Below, piece after piece: positions 1-10,184 of a stretch of 64,000 nt of DNA. The stretch is from Bacillus methanolicus (lineage in GTDB: Bacteria; Bacillota; Bacilli; Bacillales; Cytobacillaceae): contig NZ_VTQX01000001.1 of the NCBI RefSeq assembly GCF_008764295.1, positions 124,001 through 188,000 of the forward strand. Reading direction: 5' to 3'. The notes beneath the pieces are model-generated. The model searched no databases, was not told the DNA's origin, and worked only from the letters and a program-made list of their open reading frames with translations. The translations under genes were made by a program, and so were the position numbers. The first letter of the stretch is position 1. Each line of letters opens with the position of its first letter.

Positions 1-467
1 CTGATTACAGTCGTATTAATGACTCGCTGCCCACCAATTGAAACATGCTTAGCTCCATACATATTAATCTCATTTAATAAACGCCTTAATAATTCTGGCG
101 AGAGCACTTGCTGCCCTTGATCGAAAATTAGGGCATTGTCGATCAGATCAAGTTCAATTTTCACACCAGGTCCGGAGACATCTGTTAAACCGGCTTCTTC
201 TTTTAACTCCTCCAACGTACTTCGCAAAGTTTGTTCCTGCCCTTGTGTTCTTTCCGTCTCATAGTTAGCAAGTTTTTCTTCGTTTGAGCGAATTTCTTTT
301 ATAAGCCTGGACTGCAATTCCATTTCTTTCTGTAAGTCTTCCCTCAATTCCCACGTGTCACGGGTGTCTCTGACAACTGGTTTTTTAACCGATTGGAATT
401 GAATAGCAAGCATGAATCCAATAATGATTGTAATCACCGTAAAACTAATCATTTTATTTTTGCCCAC
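1..467 (-). CDS. DUF881 family protein, partial (3' end outside window)
   Basis: This is the last gene of the division cluster visible here, and its C-terminus runs off the left edge. From a GTG at 467 the frame reads an N-terminal membrane segment (about residues 5-18), then a charged coiled-coil stretch rich in Glu, Lys and Gln (about 35-75). After that begins the DUF881 globular domain, with the typical phrases SGPGVKIELD and YGAKHVSIGGQRV. A second DUF881 protein lies directly upstream, as in the ylxW-ylxX pair of B. subtilis. Function is unknown; a role linked to division or the envelope is inferred only from position. An internal ATG at 452 is an alternative start. Confidence 0.8.
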   Translation of the reverse strand, partial: MGKNKMISFTVITIIIGFMLAIQFQSVKKPVVRDTRDTWELREDLQKEMELQSRLIKEIRSNEEKLANYETERTQGQEQTLRSTLEELKEEAGLTDVSGPGVKIELDLIDNALIFDQGQQVLSPELLRRLLNEINMYGAKHVSIGGQRVINTTVI

Positions 468-513
468 CGAATCACCCAACTTTCTATTTATGTGGACAAC
501 ATTTCCTATTTTA

Positions 514-1215
514 TTACGAACCAAGGATCGGTTCTAGTATAATCTCCTGATTAACCTCTAACTTGAATTCAACGTTTTCACTGACAAGGCGATCCTTAAC
601 CCCTCCCGTTATATTTAATGCCGACGATAAAACCTCAGGTTCTCCAATTGCAGTGATCACAAACGGAGCTGGGTGAGGATTCCCATCAACCTCTATAACA
701 GGACCGTTGCAAACAATATAAGAGTTGTGAGTAAGTCTTTGTCCGTTTATTGCTACAGCCGTTGCACCTGAAACATATAATTCATTGACAACGTTAAAGA
801 CATGATGCTCATGAACAAGATAATTGTTAATATTATCATCATTCGGGTTATATTGTCCGTCAGCTAATGTGACCGTTACCCCTTCCCCTTTTACACGGAC
901 CTTGCCGAGAAACATTCTATATTTTTCAGCGTCTTCCGCAAGATTGAAAAAAACTTGTTCCTCTTGCGCCAACAATTCCTCGATCTCGAGTACCTTTTCC
1001 TGCTTTTCAATTAGTTCCTGCTGCAATTCGCGATTTTTTTCTTCTTGTTCAATCAATTGATTACGCAGTTCAATATCCCGCTCCCATTGACTATTCGTCA
1101 TTGTCATATCAGTATCATTTTTATCGGTTAAATGATATGAAAATGCCATTATAAAACCTAAGACAAGACTGACTAATGAGAGAATGACATGTTTACCCTT
1201 CACTTTCAGCTTCAT
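514..1215 (-). CDS. ylxW: DUF881 family protein, YlxW-like
   Basis: Membrane-anchored DUF881 protein of about 233 residues. It has one N-terminal transmembrane helix (VILSLVSLVLGFIMAFSY), then a long coiled coil of Glu/Gln/Lys heptads, then the DUF881 domain with VKGEGVTVTLADG, GATAVAINGQRL and a C-terminal ITGGVKDRLVSENV-type ending. It follows divIB and precedes another DUF881 gene, as in B. subtilis. I prefer the ATG at 1215 because a purine-rich run precedes it; an in-frame ATG at 1242 has no ribosome binding site and overlaps divIB further. The biochemical function is not known to me. Confidence 0.85.
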   Translation of the reverse strand: MKLKVKGKHVILSLVSLVLGFIMAFSYHLTDKNDTDMTMTNSQWERDIELRNQLIEQEEKNRELQQELIEKQEKVLEIEELLAQEEQVFFNLAEDAEKYRMFLGKVRVKGEGVTVTLADGQYNPNDDNINNYLVHEHHVFNVVNELYVSGATAVAINGQRLTHNSYIVCNGPVIEVDGNPHPAPFVITAIGEPEVLSSALNITGGVKDRLVSENVEFKLEVNQEIILEPILGS

Positions 1216-1978
1216 TCTCTTCTTCAGCCCCTTCCCATTCATACGCTCTAAAAAATGATCCGACTTCTAAATCAATTACACCTTTGATTGTTGGATCTAA
1301 CTGGCTAACAATAGATGGGTAATGGGCCATTTTTTCTGAGAAACTCCTTATCGATGCACTAACTTCAAATCCATCATTCATGAATAATCTAATATGATAT
1401 TGATCCGTATCCTTCGGATCATGATGAATTTCTGAAATGGAATTAAGCACCTCAGCCGGGATTTGATTTAATTCTTCGATCATAGCCTCCATTACATTTC
1501 CCTCTGAGAAAAATTGCAGGACGGGAGAATTAACGGGGATTACATCAGTCCGTTCTTCGAGAATATCACCATTTTCTAAAATGGGTAAAAAAAGACCCTC
1601 TTTCATAATATAAGCAATCCGTTTCCATTCTTTAATTTCGATAGCAATATTATTTGGAAACTCCACTTCTATTTTTGCCGATTTTATCTCAGTAAGTTCT
1701 TCCAGCTTTTGCTCTATCTCGTTTTTATTAATTTTCCAGACGTTCGTATTTTTAGTCAATTCACTCACAGCGATAATTTCATCTTCTTGATAAACCTCGT
1801 TACCATTTATCATAATTTTGTTCACATGACTTAACGGTGATTGGAAATAAACTACACAACTTATCAGCAAAAAAAACAGAAACAAGAGAAAAATAAGGCG
1901 TTTATTTGCCTTTCTCCGCCTTTGTTGTTTAAGCTTAGGAACGCGATCTTCTAGTGAAACGATCTTCCCCTTTTCCAA
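1193..1978 (-). CDS. divIB: Cell division protein DivIB/FtsQ
   Basis: Bitopic divisome protein that forms the FtsL-DivIC-DivIB complex and regulates septal wall synthesis by the FtsW-PBP2B pair. The sequence shows a basic cytoplasmic tail, one transmembrane helix (LIFLLFLFFLLISCVVYF), and then a POTRA-type domain beginning HVNKIMINGNEVYQEDEI. The FtsQ beta region follows, with ISEIHHDPKDTDQYHIRLFM, and a very acidic C-terminal tail. Start choice: GAGGTG lies six bases before a TTG at 1978; an in-frame GTG at 1987 overlaps that ribosome binding site. The gene sits between murB and ylxW, its usual place, and its end overlaps ylxW. Confidence 0.92.
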   Translation of the reverse strand: MEKGKIVSLEDRVPKLKQQRRRKANKRLIFLLFLFFLLISCVVYFQSPLSHVNKIMINGNEVYQEDEIIAVSELTKNTNVWKINKNEIEQKLEELTEIKSAKIEVEFPNNIAIEIKEWKRIAYIMKEGLFLPILENGDILEERTDVIPVNSPVLQFFSEGNVMEAMIEELNQIPAEVLNSISEIHHDPKDTDQYHIRLFMNDGFEVSASIRSFSEKMAHYPSIVSQLDPTIKGVIDLEVGSFFRAYEWEGAEEENEAESEG

Positions 1979-2084
1979 TCTATTCACCTCAATTTTACTT
2001 TTCCATTTGCTAATAGAAAGGCTTGTCCAGTTCTAGTATTTAATACCCAAGCCAAAACAAATATTACTGATATAAAGAGAAAAC

Positions 2085-2108
2085 AACGGCACGATAACAC
2101 ATGCCGTT
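2085..2108 (-). terminator. Hairpin between murB and divIB
   Basis: A 7-bp stem (AACGGCA / TGCCGTT) around a 10-nt loop. On the minus strand it is followed by GTTTTC, and on the plus strand by five T. It lies in the 200-bp gap between murB and divIB and may attenuate read-through. A TATAAT-like sequence lies just upstream on the minus strand (near 2150), so divIB may also have its own promoter, but I find no good -35. Confidence 0.45.
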
Positions 2109-2190
2109 TTTCCTACTTTAATACATGTATAGCGTTCTATATAGTGTTATATTATACTATAAATTTTGGTAGCAAAAGGGGGAAAAAGGA

Positions 2191-3099
2191 CTATTTTCGT
2201 CCTACAATTTCTACCTCTGTTTCCATCATGATTTGATAACTTTCGAAAATCTTATCTTTCACATATTGAATAAGAGAGAGAACATCCTCCGCCTTTGCTC
2301 CACCGCTATTAACGATGAAATTCCCATGCATTTCTGAGATTTTTGCTCCACCAATGGAATAGCCTTTTAAGCCAGCTTCTTCAATTAATTTCCCCGCATA
2401 GTTTGGCAAGGGGTTTCTGAAGATACTACCAGCACAAGGTGAGTCCCATGGTTGTGTTACTTTACGATATTCTTTATTTTTCTTCATTTCTGCCGCTATT
2501 TTTTCCCTGTCTCCTTCAGCTAATTGAAAAATTGCTTTTATCACAATACCTGGACGTTTTTTTTGAAGAACAGAGGTACGATATGAAAACTCCATTTCCT
2601 CATTCGTAAGCCATTCTAATTGTCCATCCTCAAAGAGAACAAGTGCTTTATCAAGTATTTTCGATATATCTGAGCCATGGGCACCAGCGTTCATGTATAC
2701 CGCACCGCCTACTGAACCCGGAATTCCACTGGCAAACTCAAGACCTGACAGTCCTTTTCTGCTGATCTGAGTTGCTAATGCGACAAGAGAATAACCTCCA
2801 CCAACCGTAATTTGAGTCCCATCAAGCTGAAGGTCATTGATTCCCGTTCCTAACTTAATGACAACACCTTCAATTCCCTGATCGGAAACAAGGAGATTTG
2901 AACCTCTTCCAATTGCTCTCCAATTTACTTGATGATCACGGATGACCTCCATCGTTTTTTGTAAATTTTCTATAGACGAAGGTTCAACAAAACAATCTGC
3001 CGGGCCACCAATCTTTAGCGTAGTATGATTTGCTAATGGCTCATTTTCTTTTACCTTCCCCACATTAATTTCTTTTAGTTTTGTACACAGTTCGATCAT
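2191..3099 (-). CDS. murB: UDP-N-acetylenolpyruvoylglucosamine reductase MurB
   Basis: Cytoplasmic FAD enzyme that reduces UDP-GlcNAc-enolpyruvate to UDP-MurNAc with NADPH, the second committed step of peptidoglycan synthesis. The 302-residue product has the FAD-binding phrases [10 protein letters not shown] (about 28-37), [10 protein letters not shown] (64-73) and [18 protein letters not shown] (125-142). It also has FSYRTSVL around Tyr173 and CAGSIFRNP with the likely proton-donor Ser225. The type II form lacks the Tyr loop of the E. coli enzyme. The start is supported by AAAGGGAGG six bases before ATG. It lies between murG and divIB, as in B. subtilis. Confidence 0.97.
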   Translation of the reverse strand: MIELCTKLKEINVGKVKENEPLANHTTLKIGGPADCFVEPSSIENLQKTMEVIRDHQVNWRAIGRGSNLLVSDQGIEGVVIKLGTGINDLQLDGTQITVGGGYSLVALATQISRKGLSGLEFASGIPGSVGGAVYMNAGAHGSDISKILDKALVLFEDGQLEWLTNEEMEFSYRTSVLQKKRPGIVIKAIFQLAEGDREKIAAEMKKNKEYRKVTQPWDSPCAGSIFRNPLPNYAGKLIEEAGLKGYSIGGAKISEMHGNFIVNSGGAKAEDVLSLIQYVKDKIFESYQIMMETEVEIVGRK

Positions 3100-3167
3100 C
3101 TTGACCTCCCTTTCGTTGCTGGGTTATTTCATTATATGAAGACCTTATCGATTTGCTTAAAAGATCA

Positions 3168-4268
3168 TTAAGTTCCATAGCGCGTCAATTCTTTCATAAC
3201 TGAATAAAGCCGTGTAGCTGCATCTTGCACGCCGAGTTCTTTTGCTGATTTTTTCATGATTGCTAACTGTTCCTGATCCAGCAAAACCAGATCAATTTCC
3301 TCAACAAGCTTTTTACTCGTTAGCTCTTTCTCGACGAGTAATTTGGCTGCTCCATGCTCACTTAATGCCAAGGCATTTTTTTCTTGGTGATTATTTGTAA
3401 CGTATGGACTCGGAATAAGGATACTCGGGATACCAAGTGATGTTAATTCTGCTAAAGTTGTTGCTCCTGCTCGAGACACAGTCAGATCAATCCCTGCTAA
3501 TACCTCTGGCATATTGTGCACAAACGGTTTAATGATGACATTCGTAGGATTTCCAACAAGCTCCACCTCTTTAAGCACATCATTAAAATGAACGTCTCCA
3601 GTTATATATAAAATTTGATACGGTTTATTGCCAAATTCTGAAAGCGATTTTACGACCGCCTCATTAATAGGTCTGGCTCCACGGCTCCCACCAAAAATCA
3701 ATACAGCCGGTTCGTCAAGCTTTAAACCAACTGATAAACGCCCTTTTACCCCATCCTGTTCCAATACTTCAGAAGCGCGGGGATTGCCAGTAAAGACGAC
3801 TTTCTCACTCGGAAAGAAACTTTTAGCCTCTTCAAAGCAGATCGCTACTTTGTTAACATAGCGACTTAAAAATTTATTAGTCAAGCCTGGCACACTATTC
3901 TGTTCGTGAATAATTGTTGGAATTCCAAGCTTTGCTGCAGCGTAGACAACAGGACCGCAAACATAGCCACCAGTTCCAATTACGACATCTGCTTTAAATT
4001 CCTTGAGCATCTTTTTGCTATCCGCTACCCCTTTTATAAAACGATAAACTGTTTTAATATTATCAACTGACAACTTTCGTTTGAATCCAGAAATATGTAT
4101 TGATTTAAAAGGAATATTCTCTCTTGGCACGAGCTTACCTTCCAACCCTTGTTCTGTACCAATATACAAAAACTCGGCATCTTTATTTTCTTTTTGTATT
4201 TCACGAATTAAGGCAAGCGCCGGATAAATATGACCACCGGTACCTCCGCCACTTACAACAATTTTCAT
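3168..4268 (-). CDS. murG: UDP-GlcNAc:lipid I N-acetylglucosaminyltransferase MurG
   Basis: GT28 glycosyltransferase at the inner membrane face that adds GlcNAc to lipid I, giving lipid II. Features seen: [11 protein letters not shown] at residues 8-18 (N-terminal lipid-acceptor loop), the second loop [13 protein letters not shown], the HEQNSVPG motif, [14 protein letters not shown], and the donor-binding [15 protein letters not shown] with HQEKNA near the C-terminus. Length 366 is normal. GAGGTG lies five bases before ATG. About 400 bp separate it from spoVE and a strong terminator follows spoVE, so murG probably has its own promoter here. Confidence 0.97.
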   Translation of the reverse strand: MKIVVSGGGTGGHIYPALALIREIQKENKDAEFLYIGTEQGLEGKLVPRENIPFKSIHISGFKRKLSVDNIKTVYRFIKGVADSKKMLKEFKADVVIGTGGYVCGPVVYAAAKLGIPTIIHEQNSVPGLTNKFLSRYVNKVAICFEEAKSFFPSEKVVFTGNPRASEVLEQDGVKGRLSVGLKLDEPAVLIFGGSRGARPINEAVVKSLSEFGNKPYQILYITGDVHFNDVLKEVELVGNPTNVIIKPFVHNMPEVLAGIDLTVSRAGATTLAELTSLGIPSILIPSPYVTNNHQEKNALALSEHGAAKLLVEKELTSKKLVEEIDLVLLDQEQLAIMKKSAKELGVQDAATRLYSVMKELTRYGT

Positions 4269-4595
4269 TTCTTCACCTCATAAATATCTTAAAAAACGGT
4301 AAAAACAGCGACTGATAAAATAACGTTCTATTTGAACTTCTTTAAAGTAAATTGTTTAGCGATCATGCGCTTTTCCCATTTTACTATATTATCAAGAATC
4401 CTGAGATAACAACATGATAATGTTATTAATTTTTAATGTTTTTGTCATAAAAGAAGTTCACCTATATTTTACTAAAATGACCGCTAAATATCTAATCGTA
4501 GCCAATTAAAACGGTATTTTCACAACATTGCTACAATTAGTTTCTGAAGAGCTGAAACATACACGATCTTTCGTTTTTCTAAAGTAATAGTAAAA
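4269..4595. other. Intergenic region upstream of murG
   Basis: About 330 bp of AT-rich sequence between the spoVE terminator and murG. On the minus strand ATGACA (about 4446-4451) is followed after roughly 17-19 bases by TAACAT/TATCAT, a weak sigma-A-like promoter candidate that could drive murG and murB. I see no open frame or structured RNA with support. Confidence 0.35.
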
Positions 4596-4622
4596 CAGAA
4601 AGAAGCCCTGATATTCAGGGCT
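4596..4622 (-). terminator. Rho-independent terminator after spoVE
   Basis: Perfect 8-bp stem AGCCCTGA / TCAGGGCT with a 3-nt loop, followed on the minus strand by TCTTTCTGTTTT. It lies 55 bp after the spoVE stop, so the spoVE transcript probably ends before murG. Confidence 0.8.
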
Positions 4623-4676
4623 AAGAACAATTTCTCATTTTATGTGAATAAATGCTTTGCCATTTTTACTTTTTCA

Positions 4677-5777
4677 TTAATAGCGTGAATGACGGCTAAT
4701 ATTTAAAAGGACGCCAATCGCAACTAACATCAATGTTAAAGAAGAACCGCCATAGCTGAGAAATGGCAAGGTTATACCAGTTACTGGCATAAGCCCAGTC
4801 ACTACACCTATATTAATCATCACTTGAATGGCAATCATCGCAATAATACCAACCGCTAAAAAACTTCCAAACAAATCTGGTGCTCCTAATGCGATCCGAA
4901 TTCCTCTCCACAATAGAAGCGCAAACAGTAAAAGGACGAAAGAACCGCCAATAAAGCCTAATTCCTCGGCTAATATCGCAAAAATAAAATCCGTTTGCGG
5001 CTCAGGCAAATAAAAGAATTTTTGTCTACTTTGACCTAATCCTAGTCCGAACAATCCGCCTGGACCAATTGCATACAATGATTGAATAATCTGGAACCCA
5101 CTATTTTGCGGATCTGACCAAGGGTCTAAAAATGACGTAATTCGTTGAATTCGATAAGGGGCTGAGATAATCAGCCCTACAAAGCCTAAGAGACCAAGAA
5201 CACCTAAACCAACAAAATGGCTGATTCTTGCCCCGGCGATAAAGATCATGACGATGCAAGTTCCTACCATTACCGTTCCCGTTCCTAAATCGGGCTGAAG
5301 CATAATCATGCCAAAAGCAAGAAATACTAATCCTAACGATGGAAAGAGACCTTTTTTTAATGACGTAATATGCTTTTGATTTTCGGATAAATACTTCGCT
5401 AAAAAAGCAATCATCGCTAGCTTCATAAATTCAGATGGTTGAACGGAGAACGCCCCTACCCCGATCCAACTTCTTGACCCATTTCTGACATTTCCTATAC
5501 CCGGAATCAGAACAAGGATTAGAAGAACAAAACAGACGATCAATAGGACTTTTGCAAATTTTCTCCATGTCCAGTAATCAACATTCATGATAAAGAACAT
5601 CGCGAAAATTCCTACTCCAGCAAAAAGCATTTGTCTTTTAGCAAAGAAAAAGGAATCATCAAATTTATAATCAGCCCAAACGGCGCTGGCACTATAAACC
5701 ATAATTAATCCTAAAGCGAGCAATGCAAATGTCACGATTAACAAAATAAAGTCAGGAGTAGATCTTTTTGTCGGCAA
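4677..5777 (-). CDS. spoVE: SEDS-family peptidoglycan polymerase SpoVE
   Basis: Polytopic SEDS (shape, elongation, division, sporulation) glycosyltransferase, the sporulation-specific FtsW paralogue that makes spore cortex with SpoVD. About ten hydrophobic segments are visible. Family signatures are MVYSASAVWADYKFDD near the N-terminus, RNGSRSWIGVGAFSVQPSEF, the catalytic-loop QPDLGTGTVMVG, and PVTGITLPFLSYGGSS. The start is inferred as TTG at 5777, six bases after GAGGTG; this gives 366 residues, which I recall as the length of B. subtilis SpoVE. Position between murD and murG matches spoVE rather than ftsW, and ftsW proper is at 55,957-57,162 beside pycA. Confidence 0.93.
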   Translation of the reverse strand: MPTKRSTPDFILLIVTFALLALGLIMVYSASAVWADYKFDDSFFFAKRQMLFAGVGIFAMFFIMNVDYWTWRKFAKVLLIVCFVLLILVLIPGIGNVRNGSRSWIGVGAFSVQPSEFMKLAMIAFLAKYLSENQKHITSLKKGLFPSLGLVFLAFGMIMLQPDLGTGTVMVGTCIVMIFIAGARISHFVGLGVLGLLGFVGLIISAPYRIQRITSFLDPWSDPQNSGFQIIQSLYAIGPGGLFGLGLGQSRQKFFYLPEPQTDFIFAILAEELGFIGGSFVLLLFALLLWRGIRIALGAPDLFGSFLAVGIIAMIAIQVMINIGVVTGLMPVTGITLPFLSYGGSSLTLMLVAIGVLLNISRHSRY

Positions 5778-5847
5778 TTTATACACCTCGAATGCAAGTT
5801 TAAGGGCCGAGTTGCCTTATGCCAAACATGCGAAGTTGGACTAGCCC

Positions 5848-7200
5848 TTATTTAAGCTTATGCACCGCTTCGATAAAAATGTCTCCCCTAACCTCAAAAG
5901 TTTTATATTGGTCCCAGCTAGCACACGCAGGTGAGAGTAGTACCACATCTCCTGGGCTCGACAACTTAAAAGCAGCGGGTACGGCTTTTTCTACATTATC
6001 GACACGGATGATCGATTTTATTCCCGCCTCACGTGCTACTCTTTCAATTTTTCCTGCCGTTTCTCCAAAGGTTACAAGCGCTTTTACCTGTTCGAGATGC
6101 GGATGTAACTCATCGAATTCATTTCCCCTATCTAATCCGCCTGCAAGCAAGACGACCGGTTCTCGGAATGCAGCTAACGCTTTGCTTGTTGCTAAAATAT
6201 TCGTGGCCTTTGAATCATTATAGAACTTACGACCTTCCTTTTCTGCTATAAATTGAAGGCGATGCTTAACCCCATTGAAGGAATTTAAGACTTGAAAAAT
6301 AGCTTCATTTGCCACTCCAGAAAGTTTTGCTGCAGCCACCGAAGATAAAATGTTTTCGAGATTATGTTCACCAGGTAAAACAATGTCTTTGATATCGATA
6401 ATTTTTTCAGCAATGAACCATATCGATCCGTCTTTCACATAAGCGCCATTATCGACTATTTTTTTAGTGGAAAATGGAATCAATCGCGCCTTTGAGCGTT
6501 TCGCTATTTCCACTACCTGTTCTTGGTCAACATTGACAATTAAATATTCCGCTTCCGTCTGATTTCTAGTAATATTTTCCTTTGCTTTCCAGTATTCATT
6601 TAAATTGCCGTGATAATCTATATGGGCTTCATAGAGATTTGTGATAATCGCAATCAATGGGTTAAACTGGTCGATACCCATTAGCTGAAATGAAGATAGC
6701 TCAATCACAACGATATTATCCTCCGTTGCCATCTGGGCAACATCCGATGCCACTGTACCAATATTTCCAGCAACGAGAGGCGCTTTGCCACCTTTAGATA
6801 GCATTTCATGGACAAGAGTGGTGGTGGTTGTTTTTCCATTCGTACCTGTAATCGCAACAAATGGTGCTTCGGAAATTTGATAAGCTAGCTCCACTTCAGT
6901 AATGATTGGAATCCCTTTCTCAAGTGCTCTTTCGACCATTGGATTGTGATATGGAATTCCTGGGTTTTTAACAATCAACTCAAAACCTTCATCCAATAAT
7001 TCAACAGGATGATCCCCGCAAATGACCGTGATTCCTTGCTCAAGCAACCCTTGCGCTGCTGGATTTTCAGATAAAGGCTTCATATCATTGACCGTTACGA
7101 ATGCCCCCAATCTATGTAAAAGCGAGGCTGCACTCACCCCGCTTTTGGCTAGTCCTAGTACTAATATTTTCTTATGATAGTATTTTTTTATCTGTTTCAA
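5848..7200 (-). CDS. murD: UDP-MurNAc-L-alanine:D-glutamate ligase MurD
   Basis: Cytoplasmic ATP-dependent Mur ligase that adds D-glutamate to UDP-MurNAc-L-Ala. The N-terminal Rossmann-like domain begins KILVLGLAKSGVSAASLL and binds the substrate. The ATPase centre is the P-loop GTNGKTTT at residues 119-126, followed by VAGNIG and VIELSSFQL. The C-terminal domain shows KHRLQFIAEKEGRKFYNDSK and LSPACASWDQYKTFEVRG. Length 450 is typical. The start is a TTG directly abutting the mraY stop codon, with GAGGTG nine bases upstream, so the two genes are probably translationally coupled. Confidence 0.96.
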   Translation of the reverse strand: MKQIKKYYHKKILVLGLAKSGVSAASLLHRLGAFVTVNDMKPLSENPAAQGLLEQGITVICGDHPVELLDEGFELIVKNPGIPYHNPMVERALEKGIPIITEVELAYQISEAPFVAITGTNGKTTTTTLVHEMLSKGGKAPLVAGNIGTVASDVAQMATEDNIVVIELSSFQLMGIDQFNPLIAIITNLYEAHIDYHGNLNEYWKAKENITRNQTEAEYLIVNVDQEQVVEIAKRSKARLIPFSTKKIVDNGAYVKDGSIWFIAEKIIDIKDIVLPGEHNLENILSSVAAAKLSGVANEAIFQVLNSFNGVKHRLQFIAEKEGRKFYNDSKATNILATSKALAAFREPVVLLAGGLDRGNEFDELHPHLEQVKALVTFGETAGKIERVAREAGIKSIIRVDNVEKAVPAAFKLSSPGDVVLLSPACASWDQYKTFEVRGDIFIEAVHKLK

Positions 7201-8175
7201 TTACATCCACACCTCAATATAGATTCCAAGAACAGCCAAGAGTAATCCAACTGTCCAAAATGTAACGACGACACGCCACTCAGACCAGCCGACAAGTTCA
7301 TAATGATGATGAAGAGGACTCATGCGAAAAATTCTTCGCCCCGTTGTCTTAAAAGAAATCACCTGCAGGATAACTGACAACGTTTCAATTACAAATACGC
7401 CACCAATAATAATTAATAAAATTTCTAGCTTTAATAAAATCGCCACAGCAGCAATTGCTCCGCCCAGCGCTAGTGAACCAGTGTCTCCCATAAAGACTTT
7501 CGCAGGATGGGCATTAAAAACAAGAAAACCAAGCACTGCCCCAACAACAGCGACCGAGAAAACAGCGATTTCCAATTGTGAAATATTCCAGGCTAATACT
7601 GCAAACGCTCCGAAAGCAATCGCGGACGTGCCAGATACTAAACCATCTAAACCATCAGTTAGATTGACTGCATTAGAAAAACCAACTAGCCAAAAAATAA
7701 TAAAAAGTACATATCCCCAACCTAAATCAATCGAAAAATCGGTGAGAGGAATCGAAATGACTGTCGAAAAATCATAGTGCTGTAAAATTAAAAAGAAAAT
7801 AACAGAAACAATGATTTGCCCAATTAATTTTTGCAAAGATGTAAGGCCAAGGTTTCTTTTTAACGCCACTTTAATAAAATCATCTAGAAAACCTAATAAG
7901 CCAAATCCAAATGTCACAAAAATAAGTAAGTACGTATGAATGGTAGGCTGAGCATATTTCCCGATCATAATAAATGTTGTTGCGACAATTGATAACAAAA
8001 TGACAAGTCCACCCATCGTCGGTGTCCCTGATTTCTTTTGATGGGATTTCGGCCCCTCTTCCCGAATGCTTTGTCCAAATTTCAACCTTCTTAAGAAAGG
8101 AATAAATATAGGAGAAAGAATGACTGAAATCAAAAATCCTAATAATATGGTAAAAAATATCACTTGCTCGAGCAT
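7201..8175 (-). CDS. mraY: Phospho-MurNAc-pentapeptide transferase MraY
   Basis: Integral membrane enzyme that transfers phospho-MurNAc-pentapeptide to undecaprenyl phosphate, forming lipid I. About ten transmembrane helices are visible. Key residues are the Asp pair in FLDDFIK (Asp98-Asp99), NLTDGLDGL with the third Asp, [13 protein letters not shown], and the histidine motif [13 protein letters not shown] near the C-terminus. The length of 324 residues is normal. It is packed against murD downstream and three bases from the orphan MurF-N-like gene upstream, indicating one transcript. Confidence 0.97.
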   Translation of the reverse strand: MLEQVIFFTILLGFLISVILSPIFIPFLRRLKFGQSIREEGPKSHQKKSGTPTMGGLVILLSIVATTFIMIGKYAQPTIHTYLLIFVTFGFGLLGFLDDFIKVALKRNLGLTSLQKLIGQIIVSVIFFLILQHYDFSTVISIPLTDFSIDLGWGYVLFIIFWLVGFSNAVNLTDGLDGLVSGTSAIAFGAFAVLAWNISQLEIAVFSVAVVGAVLGFLVFNAHPAKVFMGDTGSLALGGAIAAVAILLKLEILLIIIGGVFVIETLSVILQVISFKTTGRRIFRMSPLHHHYELVGWSEWRVVVTFWTVGLLLAVLGIYIEVWM

Positions 8176-8178
8176 GTT

Positions 8179-8634
8179 CTATTCCTTCTCCTCTCGAAAC
8201 TGCTCTATCAGTTTGTTAAATTTTGCTTCTATTACTGCATTATCATATGTCTCATAAAATTCTTTCAGAAGTTTTTCATCTAAAAAAAGGAATTTTGTTT
8301 TGTCCTTTTTTGCCATTTTCTTTCCACTTATCTTAGCTCGATAGGTGAAAAAAACTTCCATTGCCGCCCTAGCAGGATCGTCTGTGTAGAATACGGGAAA
8401 ATGATTTGGCGTATATTTAGGTATTGCCTTTCCTTTTTCCCAAACAACGCCGACAGCACCATTAGCAATCGCTTGTTGAAGATCACAAGAAGCTGAATCT
8501 ACAGGAATGTAAAGCCCTTTTGGTTGATGTAAATCGGCTTTTAGCGAAACCGTTTGATAATCCAAATCAAATTCTTTTGTTCCCGTTATATCTGAAAAAA
8601 TCGTAGATAAGTCTTCATAGGTTAAGAACATCCT
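8179..8634 (-). CDS. Orphan Mur-ligase N-terminal-domain protein (MurF-N-like)
   Basis: A 151-residue protein between murE and mraY that B. subtilis lacks at this site. From memory its middle aligns well with the UDP-binding N-terminal domain of MurF/MurE: PKGLYIPVDSASCDLQQAI corresponds to the LFIPLKGERFDGHSFVEQA region, and NGAVGVVWEKG to EAGVAAVLWDR. The P-loop GTNGKT and the whole ATPase and ligase domains are absent, and the C-terminus is a charged helix (about 105-151). It cannot be a ligase on its own. A regulatory or substrate-binding role in wall precursor synthesis is only an inference. AAAGGAG lies eight bases before the ATG at 8634. I do not know an established name. Confidence 0.8.
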   Translation of the reverse strand, partial: RMFLTYEDLSTIFSDITGTKEFDLDYQTVSLKADLHQPKGLYIPVDSASCDLQQAIANGAVGVVWEKGKAIPKYTPNHFPVFYTDDPARAAMEVFFTYRAKISGKKMAKKDKTKFLFLDEKLLKEFYETYDNAVIEAKFNKLIEQFREEKE

Positions 8635-8705
8635 ATCTCTCCTTTGCCTCATTGAATGAAGTATCTTAATCGTTCATAGACGTAGGATCCTTCTAGGAAG
8701 TAGTT

Positions 8706-10184
8706 CTAATCTTTCTTAAGTCGAGCAATCGCTTCTTTTGCTACTTCTCGATCATCGAAATCAAAAACATTGTCACCAACTAATTGATATGTTTCATGAC
8801 CTTTGCCGGCAATTAAAATTACATCACCTGATTCTGCTGTTTTGATCGCATAATAGATCGCCTCTTTCCGATCGCTTAACACTTCGTAGCTTTTTCCGAC
8901 AACCCCCGCTTCCATATCCTTCAAAATCTGCTCAGGATCTTCGCTGCGTGGATTATCGGAAGTAAAAATCGGACGTTCACAATATTCACAGGCAACTTTC
9001 GCCATCATCGGACGTTTCGTTCGATCCCTATCTCCGCCACAGCCTACAACGACAGAAATCTTATTTTGTGCGAACTCTTTAATTGTTTTCAAGACATTTT
9101 CTAAGCTGTCAGGTGTATGAGCATAGTCGACAATCACTGTAAAATCCTGACCTTGATCGACTAATTCAAAGCGACCTGCCACACCTTTTATTCCTGCAAT
9201 CGACGCAATTGCATTCTCGATGGACACTCCCGAACAAAGTGCAGCAGCAATACTAGCAAGAGCATTGTAAACACTAAATTTCCCAATTAAATTCATTTTA
9301 ACTTGGTGAGTGCCAAATGGACTAACTAGTTGAAACACCGTCCCTTGAGCAGTAATTTTTATATGTGTAGCTCGAAGATTGGCCTCCTTGTCAATTCCAT
9401 AAGTAAGCACATGAGCACTTGTACACTCAATAAACATGTCGCTAGCTTCATCATCGACATTTAAGACTGCAAACTTAGGTTTATGCAAATGATATGTATT
9501 GCCTAATTGAGAGAATAATAAGCTCTTCGCCCTCTTATATTCATCCATTGTTTGATGGTAATCTAAATGATCCTGAGTCAAATTAGTAAAAACAGCAACA
9601 TTAAAATCGGTTCCATGCACCCGCCCTTCGACTAAAGCATGGGATGAAACCTCCATTACGGTCGATTGTACTCCGGCGTCTACCATTTGTTTAAAAGTCT
9701 TTTGCAACGTCAAGCTTTCAGGTGTTGTATTTTTCGTTTCCAGTTGTTTTGCACCAATTTTCGTATACATCGTTCCGATCAATCCAGTTTGCTGGTTAGC
9801 ATCAGAAAGAATTTTTTCGATCAAATGACTCGTCGTTGTTTTTCCATTTGTTCCAGTAATTCCTATCATATGAAGTTTATGACTAGGTTGACCATAAAAT
9901 GCATCAGATAATACAGCCATCGCACGTTTTGTACTTTCAACAACAATAACCGGAACTGATAATGACAGTGGCTTTTCAGAAATGACAGCAACTGCCCCTT
10001 GCTGAACGGCCGCTTCAGCAAAATCATGACCATCAACCGTATATCCTTTTATACAAATAAATAAACTTCCTTTTACGACTTTACGATTATCATTTTCTAT
10101 TGATTCAATTTCTAGATTATTGATGTTATCCAATTTAATAAAATGAAGGTGGCTCAGTAAAGTATGTAATTTCAATTTAATCAT
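8706..10184 (-). CDS. murE: UDP-MurNAc-tripeptide synthetase MurE (meso-DAP-adding)
   Basis: Cytoplasmic Mur ligase adding the third amino acid to UDP-MurNAc-L-Ala-D-Glu. The DNPRSEDP motif in the C-terminal domain is the signature for meso-diaminopimelate rather than lysine, so the wall should be A1-gamma type. The N-terminal domain reads [21 protein letters not shown], the P-loop is GTNGKTTT in [16 protein letters not shown], and the carbamylated-Lys region is seen as [10 protein letters not shown] further on. At 492 residues it is near normal. The start is uncertain: GAGAGG is only two bases from the ATG, and an in-frame TTG three codons in is better spaced. Confidence 0.95.
   Translation of the reverse strand: MIKLKLHTLLSHLHFIKLDNINNLEIESIENDNRKVVKGSLFICIKGYTVDGHDFAEAAVQQGAVAVISEKPLSLSVPVIVVESTKRAMAVLSDAFYGQPSHKLHMIGITGTNGKTTTSHLIEKILSDANQQTGLIGTMYTKIGAKQLETKNTTPESLTLQKTFKQMVDAGVQSTVMEVSSHALVEGRVHGTDFNVAVFTNLTQDHLDYHQTMDEYKRAKSLLFSQLGNTYHLHKPKFAVLNVDDEASDMFIECTSAHVLTYGIDKEANLRATHIKITAQGTVFQLVSPFGTHQVKMNLIGKFSVYNALASIAAALCSGVSIENAIASIAGIKGVAGRFELVDQGQDFTVIVDYAHTPDSLENVLKTIKEFAQNKISVVVGCGGDRDRTKRPMMAKVACEYCERPIFTSDNPRSEDPEQILKDMEAGVVGKSYEVLSDRKEAIYYAIKTAESGDVILIAGKGHETYQLVGDNVFDFDDREVAKEAIARLKKD

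Noticed and set aside
4677-5777. Calling this SEDS gene ftsW
   Set aside because: Position between murD and murG and 366-residue length fit SpoVE; a second SEDS gene beside pycA takes the ftsW place.
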